A stretch of DNA of 64,000 bases, taken from the NCBI RefSeq assembly GCF_029633865.1, contig NC_079224.1:17654126-17718125 (forward strand), given 5' to 3'. Origin of the DNA: Lampris incognitus. Lineage: Eukaryota; Chordata; Actinopteri; Lampriformes; Lampridae. The notes beneath the pieces were generated by a model, which had not been told where the DNA came from, did no database searches, and worked only from the letters and a program-made list of their open reading frames with translations. Positions 21,523-31,908 of this stretch are shown here, one piece after another (positions within the stretch are counted from its first letter, which is position 1; the number at the start of each line of letters is the position of its first letter). A program made the position numbers and the translations under genes.

Positions 21523-23258
21523 CAGTTCAATCACGCTCTCAAGTGTGATTGGACTTGGCAGTTTGTGAGCCGGGTGATGACTTTTTCTTTCAATACTCTT
21601 ATATTGGTAAAACAGGAGATCACGAGGCTGGCTCTAGGCCGGACTTCAAAACAACAGCTAAAACATACATGCGTTAGCCTGGTGGCTGGTATTAATTTCA
21701 ACCCTGTACGGCTCTATTACACACTGACCGAACGCAGCTGATACTTTTCCACATGTATTGGAGAGGGTTTTTCCCAAAAGGATGTTCGAAACTGAGAATA
21801 TTCCATCATCTTGAGCTCTGCGGGTGCAGTGTAATAAATATATTCGCTGATATTCTCTATTGGTCTCTGACACTGCAATAGGCGCGTATCGGAGACCAGT
21901 ATGTGCGAAGAGATTGGTCACGCTTTGTGTTTGCTTAATCTTTTGTTCCTTCTAAAGGTGTGGGAGCCTTTTGCCATGAAAAGTTGAAAACCCAAGTGCA
22001 CACACGCACACACACACGCACGCACATCCCTACACACACATGCAACGCGCACAGAAAATACGTTGCAGTGACAGGTTGCAGATTTGCATGTGCACAAAGC
22101 AGTATTTCCTTTTGCGTATTTAACTGTTAAATACTCTCCCAAGCCTAACAATGTACTCTTGCATGCCACCCAAAGCATGTAAATGTGTATGAAACCCTAT
22201 GCGCCCTATGCCTACGTAGCATTAGGAAGGCTTGGGCCTGACTTTACGGCGTCACAGACGGTCTAGCTTCAGAAAACACTTTACATATTCCCCCCCTCCC
22301 CCTCCCCCCTGGTGATTGACATGATTTGAGAATAACTACATTACAGCAATAAGGGGCTCCGGTGGGCCCCATAAAAAAGACCATGTTCGCCCCCACAAAT
22401 CATTCTCGAAGGCACCACACCTCTGACCTTGTTATCTTGTAACTGTAAAAAAAAAAACCAACATAAAATAAACACCAATTATTTCCATATCCACGAGGAC
22501 AATGTGAGCTGCAAACAGCCTGGCACAATCCCCCCCCCCCCCCCATTAAACCAGCCTCGTATCTAAGACAACAATATAACAAGTTTGTCAGTGAAAGGGG
22601 CTCTGTTCTTCTCTATCCGGACAGCCCTTTCCATTACCGAGCCCCCTTGACTGTGTCTCTGCACTTTGAAACTCAGCCACTAAATCATTTAACTCATTTA
22701 AGTATTTTCTGCTGCCGCTATCCAAGGAATACTCTGAGATTCCTGCGAGTTCAGGCCGAGGTTACAGCTATCTCCCCCCCCCCCTCTCTCTCTCCTACTA
22801 GTCCAACAGTCAGTCCCGCGTCCAAGGCGTTTTGAATTAAGCTCGGCGCTTTCGTGTATGGGAACCCGCGCTCGCCGCCAAATGCAATACTTCCCGGAGT
22901 ATTTCTGTCAGAGCCCCGGCCCTTTGAAAACAAAACAAAGTGAAATCACGGCAGGCCTCTTTTAATCAATGAAACATATGTCAACAAGCAACATGCTAAT
23001 CATTTTCTCAGCCCGGGATAACAAATTCCCATCTGATGATGTGCAGCATGATCAGCTGTCAATCACGGCTGGGGAGTCACGTCTCAAGAGGGGACTCGCG
23101 GATGGTGCGGACCGCAGTTCCAGCGGTGGAATAAAACGCGCGAGATGGCGGTAGATAGGGTACGTTTTGGAGTGTCGTCGTCCTCCGCGGCACGTAGGGC
23201 CGCTCGAGAGGCTTTTGCTTTATCGTGTGACTTTGTCACAGCCAATACTTTCACTGCT

Positions 23259-23361
<103 letters not shown>

Positions 23362-24526
23362 TATCTGTTTGGGTCTAACCAACGCTGTGGACACACTTGT
23401 GTGGAGTCATGGAAAAAATGTAAGGTGAGTCAGAGAGGGATGGTCGACTTTCCCATGTCCCCACACCAATCGCAGCCGGAGACGGAAGACAAGTGCTTTG
23501 CGCGCACGCGTGAGAGAGAGAGAGCGAGAGGGGGCGAGCGAGCGCACGTACATGGGTGTATGTATGCATGTGTTTCTTTGACTTCAGACAAAGAGGCTGG
23601 GGGGGAAAACCATTCCTTCCTGGATGGTATCACTCCTCTGGCTCCATGGCTCCAGTCTCCTCAAGAATCCGTATGGAGTCATGGCTTTAGTCACTTGGGT
23701 CAAGTACGGGCTACAAAGTCTGGTGGGGTTCATTTGGCCCCTCCCTCATATACCCAGAATGCAGCGCTGCATCCCAGACTTCAGGCCCATGCTCTCAGAG
23801 TGAGGTATGCCTGTGTAAACATCATTTGGCTCACTGAAGCCTCGAAACGCAATAAATTTTCATCTGGAGTCCGAGATAGCTGTGGAGCCACATTGCAGCG
23901 ACGGGTTTTTACACGCAGGATGCGGCAGGCTGTTGGGCGCTCGCGGTATAACCCAACTAGGGGCTGGTCATGGGGCTGTCCTGGCCTGCCGACTGGACGG
24001 CTCTCTTCTGAGATGTCTTATTATTCAGATCTCTGATAAAGAAGTTGATCAAGCAGATTAAATAAAGGCTGGTGCATGGCCATCTCCCAAATGGAAGGAG
24101 CGGGCGCCCACTGAAACCTGGACACTGGCTTCAGCTAAACCTTTGAGATTTGAACCCATGACGTCATTTGTTTTCCACCAGTATTATTTTTTTATCTTCT
24201 ATTTACCTGATTTTAAGATTTGAAGCAGCTCGTGAACCGGGCTTCTAACCCATTCACTCACAGACTGGCATCTGTTTAGCTAAAGGATGTGTGTAGATGG
24301 GGGGGGGGTCGCGACCCTTCCAATAAAAACAAATAAATGGTATTAAAAATAAAAGTCTGTTGTTGAGTACGTCTAAAAATATATGCTGTAAAAATATATG
24401 CTGTTGTATGATGTTAAAGATTTTGCGGTTTTCTTTTTTTTAATGGACATTATAATCCTTGGCAAGAAAATTGGCAAAATATTTTTCTTTCTGCGCCCCC
24501 ACCATTTTTCTCTCTTAGCCTCTTCC

Positions 24527-24979
24527 TGTGAAGCTCCACCCTGCCCCCTGGGTTGTGTTTTTCATTGTCTCATGTTAGTCATTCGTTGTTTCCTGTTTTA
24601 TTCTGAAGTACTCACCTGTCTTGTCTTTTCAGTTCCTGCCGCTCGGTTTGCCATAGTCAGCGCTGTTTAAACCCCATTACCTATTTCGAACCCTGGCTGT
24701 TTACCGACTCGCATTTTGTTTTTTTGCCTGCTATCTCGGATACTGTTTGTGAACTCTGCCTGTCCCCCAACTCTATCTGCTTGCTGTCGTAAACTACAAA
24801 ATACCCCCTGGCGATTGGCTAGTGAGTCTTTTGTAGTTTTGAATTTCTGGATTTTCGACCTTTGCTTGTATTATCCATTACGAGACTAATTAGCTGTTTT
24901 TTTAACTCTTTAATAAATCTCCTTTCATTTTCACCAGTGTTTTTGGTCTGCTCTTGAGCCCATACCCTCTTATCCATAG
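24527..24979 (+). repeat. Gypsy 5' LTR
   Basis: About 453 bp. It contains an AATAAA (in tttaataaatctcc) near its right end, matching the 3' LTR. The right boundary is judged from loss of similarity with the 3' LTR, which ends at tgaca next to the target duplication. Confidence 0.8.
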
Positions 24980-25000
24980 CTACATTCCGATCTGGCCGCC

Positions 25001-25936
25001 ATGGATCCTGCAGACCTCAGTCAGCTGAACATAGTCCTGGAGAGATAGGGAACCCTGCTGGGAAAACACCAAAGCAAGTTGGAGTCTGTTTATTGAGTGT
25101 TGGACTCTTTCACCAGCAACATGACAGATATCGCCGCACGGCTACAGCAGCTTCAGCAGGGGCAAACCAGCACTCAACCACCACTTGCCCTCCCTGCCAG
25201 GGAACCTCGTCTGCCTCCCCCTGAGAACTATGCTGGTAAACTGGTTACATGCAGGCATTTTCTGTCCCAATGCTCACTCATTTTTTGAACTGCAACCATC
25301 TATTTTCCCACGCAGCGAGCGAAGGTCGCCTACATTATCACCCTGCTGTCTGGTTGGGCTTGCGAGTGGGGAACAGCCATATGGGAGGCCGGCTCTACTC
25401 TCTGCAATGACTATGGTTCTTTTGCTGAAGAGATGTGCAAGGCATTTGATCGTTCGGTGTACGGGGTAGAAGCCGCCCGTCAGATACTCCAGATACACCA
25501 GGGGCTTAGGTCTGTCTCCATCTATGCCATAGAGTTCCACACTCTTGCCACCACCAGCAGAAGGAACGTGGTGGCCCAGTTTGACACATTCCTCAATGGT
25601 CTTGCTGAGGATCTTAAAGATGAGCTTGCCACCCGTGAGGGTCCCCCCTCCTTAGATGACTTGCTAGTGATGACGATCCGTGTTGACAAGTGGCTAGCTA
25701 GCTCAACGTTGCCGAGAGAGAAACAGGAGTGCCTCCTGCGGTCATCTGCAGAACTCAGCCTCTTGTCGTGCCGGTCTCTAGATCCACGCCACCTCTTGAA
25801 CTGGAACCCATGCAGATCGACCGCACTCACCCGACTCCTGCTGAAAGACAGAAAAATCAGCACAAGGTCATGTCTCTACTGTGGCATAACTAGACACTTC
25901 ATAGGTACCTGTCCAGCAAAAGACAATGCTCGCTAA
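25001..25936 (+). pseudogene. Gypsy gag remnant
   Basis: Starts at an ATG just after the 5' LTR (MDPADLSQLN) but hits TAG at codon 16 and further stops and shifts. The capsid-like helical region (around 25430-25700) is recognisable, ending in a CCHC zinc knuckle ([14 protein letters not shown], about 25873-25914). Not functional. Confidence 0.8.
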
Positions 25937-28219
25937 TGGCCCAGAGAGGGCTGGTGAGCGTCACCCGTGTTCAGAGCTCCCCAATCCTTTGTACTCTTTT
26001 ACCCGCCACACTCTCGTGGAGGGGTCAGCAACACACATCAACTAGGCTGAGAACTCTGTCTTGGGCTGGAGCTCATTCTGTCATATACACTGTCTATGGT
26101 CTGCCCAATGTTCTGTGTCTCCCCTCCCAGTGCCTCAAGAGGATTATCCTGACCTTTCAGCTGTTCCTCCCGAATATTTGGACCTATAGACGGCCTTCAG
26201 CCAGTCCAGGGCTACTTCGCTGCCCCCACACCACCCGTACGACTGCTCCATTGACCTGTTGCCAAGTACTTCATCACCCCCTCCCATGGGGTCATTTCTA
26301 CTCGCTGTCTCCCCCAGAGGTCGAGGCTATGAACAAATATATCAGTGAGTCCCTGGCTGCCGGTATTATTTGCCCTTCATCCTCTCCAGTTGGTGATGTT
26401 TTTTTTTTTTTGTTGTTGTTGTTGTGGGGAAGGATGGCTTCCTCCATTCATGTATTGATTACCAGAGACTTAAGGAAATTACTGTTAAGAACCTTTACCC
26501 ATTACCCCTCATAACATCTGCTTTTGAGCTCCTGCAGGGACTAGCTATTTTATCTAAGTTTAACCTCTGCAATGCCTACCACCTGGTCTGAATCAGAGAA
26601 GGAGATGAGTTGAAACCTGCTTTTAACACCCCAACAGGGCACTACGAATACCTCGTTTTGCCTTTCGAGTTGACCAACGCCCCTGCAGTGTCTCAAACTC
26701 TGGTCAATTACATTCTGCGAGATATGATAAACCATTTTGTCTTTGTCTACCTTGATATTCCGATTTTTTCTGAGTCCGTCCAGGAGCATGTGCAACACAA
26801 CACGTCCGGCAGGTTCTACAATGTCTTCCGGAGAACCAGCTTTACGTCAAGACAGAAAAAGTGTGCCTTCCACCAAAAGTCACTCTCCTCCCTGAGGTTT
26901 ATCATCTCAGCAGGTAATATCCAGATGGACGTTGGAAAGGTCAAGGTGGTGTCTGAATGGCCCATCCCCAAGACCCACAAGGACATCCAAAGATTCTTAG
27001 GCATCACCAATTTTTATCGAAGGTTCATGCAGGACTACAGTAAGGTTGCCACCACTCTCACTGCCCTCACTTTCACTGCAATTAGATTCAGCTGGATGGA
27101 CAGCACTGATAAAGCATTCAGTGAGCTCAAGAGATGTTTCACCACGGCACCCATTCTGACTCTCACCGACCCCTCCCGTCAGTTCGTCATGGAAGTGGAT
27201 GCCTCGGATGTGGGTGTGGCGGCTTTTTTTTTTTGTCTCAACACTTGGTCAAGGATGATAATCTTCAACCCTGTGCTTTCTTTTCCCACTGGCTCACCCC
27301 CACTGAACAGAATCATGACATCAGTAACCGCAAACTCCTGGCTGTTAAACTTGCCCTTGAGGAGTGGTCCCATTGGCTTGAGGGCACAGAGGTCCTGTTC
27401 TTGGTCTGGAGGGATCCCAAGAACTTGGAATATATTGAGACAGCCAAACACCTCAACTCTCATCAGGCTCCCTGGGCCCTGTTCTTTACCCGGTTTAATT
27501 TTATCTTGTCCTACAGACCCGGGTCTAAGAACACCAAACTTGATGCCTGCTCCCGCCTCTGAGGAAAACTCAAAGCAGGTTACCATTCTGCCTGCGCAGC
27601 TTTTAGTGGCCGTGGTGGTTTGGGACATCGAAGTTGCGGTGTGCAACATGGCTTTATTTGTCCCCTGTTCTGTGCATTCGCAGGTCCTTCAGTGGGGACA
27701 CTTCCCGGTTGACTTGTCACCCTAGTTTCAGAAGAACTCTGGCCTGCATTCGGCAGCGGATCTGGTGAACCCCCAAGTCTGAGGATGGCAACAGCTTTGT
27801 CACCACATGCTTAGTCTGTGCCCAAAACAAGTCTTGAAACCAACCCCTGCTGGTCTGCTTCAATCTGTTTCTGTACCTAGACGTTCATGGTCCCACATAG
27901 CCCTGGATTTTGTAACTGGTCTCACTTCCTCCAACGATGACACTGCCACCCTCACAGTAGTTGATTATTTTTTTTAGTCTGTTAATGTTATTCCCCTTCT
28001 CAAGCTACCTTCTCCTAAAGAGACAGCACAGCTCATGATCAATCACGTATTTAAGATGTATGGATTACCTTTTGGCATTGTTTCTGACAGAGGGCCTCAT
28101 TTTGTCTCTCATTTTTGGAAGGAGTTTTGCAGGCTCATTGGTGCCTCCATCAGCTTGTCCTCCAGATTTCAACCCCAGACTAACTGCCCAACTGTGCAGT
28201 CTAATCAGGACCTGGAATA
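25937..28219 (+). pseudogene. Gypsy pol remnant (RT, RNase H, integrase)
   Basis: Several frames together show the family landmarks: [20 protein letters not shown] before the RT (about 26310-26370); FELTNAPAVSQTL and FVFVYLDI (26748-26759), where YxDD has become YLDI; RFLGITNFYRRF (about 26990); [12 protein letters not shown] of RNase H (27185 on), then KLALEEW and YRPGSKN; and SDRGPHF of integrase (about 28085). Poly-T runs at 26401 and 27226 add frameshifts. The integrase frame is cut at 28219 by Tc1 and resumes at 34137 with a WTMLTI.../ [10 protein letters not shown]-type segment. Confidence 0.85.
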
Positions 28220-31190
28220 TACAGTGGTGCTTGAAAGTTTGTGAAATCTTTAGAATTTTCTATATTTCTGCATAAATATGACCTAAAACATTATCAGATT
28301 TTCACACATGTCCTAAAAGTAAATAAAGAGAACCAAATTAAACAAATGAGACAAAAATAGTATACTTGGTCATTTATTTATTGAGGAAAATGATCCAATA
28401 TTTATCAGTGAGTGTAAAAAGTATGTGAACCTCTAAGATTAGCAGTTAATTTGAAGGGGAAATTATAGTCAGGTGTTTTCAATCAATGGGATGACAATCA
28501 GGTGTGAGTGGGCACCCTGTTTTATTTACACGTTTGTGGAAGTGTATCATGCCATGAACAAAGGAGATTTCTGAGGACCTCAGAAAAAGCGTTGTTGATG
28601 CTCATCAGGCTGGAAAAGGATACAAAACCATCTTTAAAGGGTTTGGACTCCACCAATCCACAGCCAGACAGACTGTGTACAAATGGAGGAATTTCAAGAC
28701 CATTGCTACCCTCCCCAGGGGTGGTCGACCATCAAAGATCACTCCAAGAGCACTCCAAGGTGTGTAATAGTCGGCCAGGTCACAAAGGAACCCAGGGCAA
28801 ATTACAAGCAACTAAAAGCCTCTCTCACATTGGCTAATGTTCATGAGTCCACCATCAGGAGAACACTGAACAACAATGGTGTGCATGGCAGGGTTGCAAG
28901 GAGAAAGCCACTGCTCTCCAAAAACAACATTGCTGCCCGTCTGCAGTTTGCTAAAGTACACGTGGACAAGCCAAAAGGCTATTGGAAAATTTTTTTGTGG
29001 ATGGTTGGGACCAAAATAGAACTTTTTGGTTTAAATAAGATACTTTATTGTCATTGTGTACACACAATGAAATTTAGATTGGTGACTCTCAGACCAGCAA
29101 CACAAGACAAGGTAAATGATTAAAAAAAAACCAACCCAAGATAGAAACAAGGACAAACAACATTTAGTATAAATAAGTGAGGTAGTAAAAATAAGTGAGG
29201 TAGCAAAAATGTTGATAAGACAATAAAAGATAGCGGCTTTTAAAGTTCAAATTAGTGCATGGGGTTACTGCACAGTTGTCCATATTGCAGCGGCTTTAGT
29301 ACCAGTTAGTCCTCAGCAGCTATAGGCAGATGTGTATGTGTGTGTGTGTGGGGGGGGGTGGGGGGGTGATGGACGCTACAGCTCTGGGGAAGAAGCTGTT
29401 CCTCAGCCCTGTCCGAGTTTTGATGGTGCGGTATCTTTTCCCTGATGGCAAGGGAACGAACAGACTGTGACCTGGGTGTCTTGCGTCTTTGCTGATGTTG
29501 CCGGCTTTCCTCTGTAGGTGGCCAGCATACACAGCATCCAGGTTCCAGAGCACAGCTCCCACAATTCTCTGTGCAGTCTTTACCACCCGGGCCAAGTCCT
29601 TCCTGTTCTCTGCTGTACAGCTGGCATACCACACTGTGACACATTGACAGAGGATGCTTTCTATTGTACTTCTGTAAAAGTTGACCAGCAGCTGAGAAGG
29701 GAGACTGGCTTGTTTAAGTTTCCTGAGGAAGAAAAGCCTCTGTTGTGCTTTCTTCACCAGGTGGGAAGTGTTGAGTGACCATGTGAGTTTTTTGGTTATG
29801 TGGATTCCCAGGAATTTGATGTTATCCACAATATGCACCTCTTCACCATTTATGTGCAGTGGGGGTGGGGTGGTCTCCCTGGATCTCCTGAAGTCCACAA
29901 TGATCTCCTTGGTTTTACTCATGTTCAGGACCAGGTTATTGTCTGAACACCACCCAGCCAGATATTGGACCTCCTCTCTGTAGTGTGCCTCCTCATTGCT
30001 GGTTATGAGTCCCACTATAGTGATGTCATCAGCAAACTTCACTATAGTGTTGGAGGAGTGAATGGGGGTACAATCGTGGGTGAAAAGGCTGAACAGGGCT
30101 GGACTGAGCACACAGCCCTGCAGCACACCTGTGTTCAGGATGAAGGTTGAAGATGTATGGTTACCTATCCTGACATTTTGTGGTCTGTGAGTGAGGAAGT
30201 CCATAATCCATGAACAGAGTGAAGTGGTTAATCCTAGGTTGCTGAGTTTGTGTACCAGTTTATGGGGGATTATCGTATTGAAAGCGGAGCTGAAGTCAAT
30301 AAAAAGCATCCTGACATATGTGTTTGGATGCTGCAGGTGGGACAGGGCTGTATGAAGTGTATTTGAGACTGCGTCCTCTGTAGATCTGTTCCCCCGATAG
30401 GCAAATTGGTGGCTGTCCAAATCTATGGTTATGATGTCCTTAATGTGACAGAGTATAATCCTCTCAAATCACTTCATAATAATTGGGGTCAGGGCAATTG
30501 GGCGATAGTCATTGAGGCAGTTGACTGCTGCCTTCTTGGGTACAGGTACAATGGTGGTGGATTTAAGGCAGGTGGGGACAACAGCCTGTCGTAAGGAGAG
30601 GTTGAAGATGTCGGTGAACACTGCTGTTAGTTGGTCAGCACATGTCTTCAGTGTGCGGCCTGACACTCTCTTTGGTCCTGCCGCTTTGGAGATATCGATT
30701 CTGTTCAGACTGGATTTCACCTGATGGTGCTGTAGGACGAGTGCATGCTCCTCCTTGGGCAGGGTCATTTGGGCCCTCACTCCGCTGAGCTGCGTTTCAA
30801 AGCATGCAAAGAACTGGTTAAGTGTGTCGGGGAGTGTGCTGTCACGGGTGATGTGTGGGGTGCTGCATTTGTAATCCGTTATGTTTTTAATACCTCTCCA
30901 CATGCTCTGGGGATTGTTATGTGTGAAGTGCCCCTCAATGCGCTGCTTGTACCTGCGTTTAGCCTCTCTAATGCCCTTTTTCAAGTCCCTCTAGGTAGTC
31001 TGTGAATATTCTCATTCATCCAGGTCATGGTTATCCAAAGGAATTGAATCGAGTGCAACTGGACTTGGTATATATCCGTGAAGACGTTTCGCCTCTCATC
31101 CAAGAGGCTTCATCAGTTTGTGCCTTTCTGACTAGACCAAGCTAGTCTGACTGGTTGGTGATGAAACTCAGATATTTATTCTCTTTGGAG

Positions 31191-31425
31191 TCGTTATCCG
31201 AGCTATTGATGACCATGGCTCTTTGTGATCAGATGTTTAGCCACGCTGGTCGTTATCAGAGCTAATGATGTCCATCGCTCTTTGTGTCCCGATGTTTAGC
31301 AACGCCTGTCGTTATCAGAGGTATTGATATGCGTGGCCCTTTTGTGTTCCGATGTTTAGCAGTGCCCGTCGTTATCAGAGGTATTGATATGCGTGGCTCT
31401 TTGTGATCCGATGTTAAGCAGCGAC
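31191..31425. repeat. 59-60-bp minisatellite inside the Penelope-like element
   Basis: Four units start with tcgttatc at 31191, 31250, 31309 and 31369. Each contains gatgtttagc-type and ggctctttgtg-type phrases. It lies downstream (3') of the endonuclease frame. Confidence 0.88.
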
Positions 31426-31473
31426 GGTTGTTGGGGGTGTGAGTTTCGACTTCATTAGTGATCCATTCAGTGG

Positions 31474-31908
31474 TCATGAGTCGATGGAGCCATTAGTGAC
31501 TGACTGTTGTTCTTGGAGGCTAAGCTTCTTGAGTCTCCTGGGTAGAGATGAAAGGACGGCATTGTAAGTGGGAGATAGGTGGTGTCGCAGACCTCCTCCT
31601 CTGTTGAGTGATGGTTTTTCCAGTTTCGCATAGATGGCTTCCTTCACCCCTCTTTCAAACCATCTATCTTCCCTGTCCAAAATGTGTACGTTGCTGTCCT
31701 CGAAGGAGTGTGTCTTCTCCTTTAGGTGTAGATAGACTGCTGAGTCTTGTCCTGAGGAGTTTGGCCTTCTGTGTTGGGCCATCCGTTTGTGTAGTGGTTG
31801 TTTGGTTTCTCCTATGTATAGGTCAGTGCAATCCTCATTGCATTGTACAGCATACACCAGATTGCTTTTTTGGGTGTGTGGTACACGGTCTTTGGGATGA
31901 ACCCCCAT
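31474..31908 (-). pseudogene. GIY-YIG endonuclease fragment of Penelope-like element
   Basis: A 144-residue open frame with NLVYAVQC (GIY-equivalent), DLYIGETKQPLHKRMAQHRR (the YIG segment and conserved Arg), and downstream KEKTHSFEDSNV and RGVKEAIYAKLEKPSLNRGGG. This is the C-terminal endonuclease characteristic of Penelope-like elements (Neptune/Poseidon-like in fish). Its start coincides with the inversion point, so the reverse transcriptase part is missing. Confidence 0.82.

Noticed and set aside
31191-31425. CRISPR-like spaced repeats
   Set aside because: The units are contiguous 59-60-bp tandem copies inside a eukaryotic retroelement, with no spacers.
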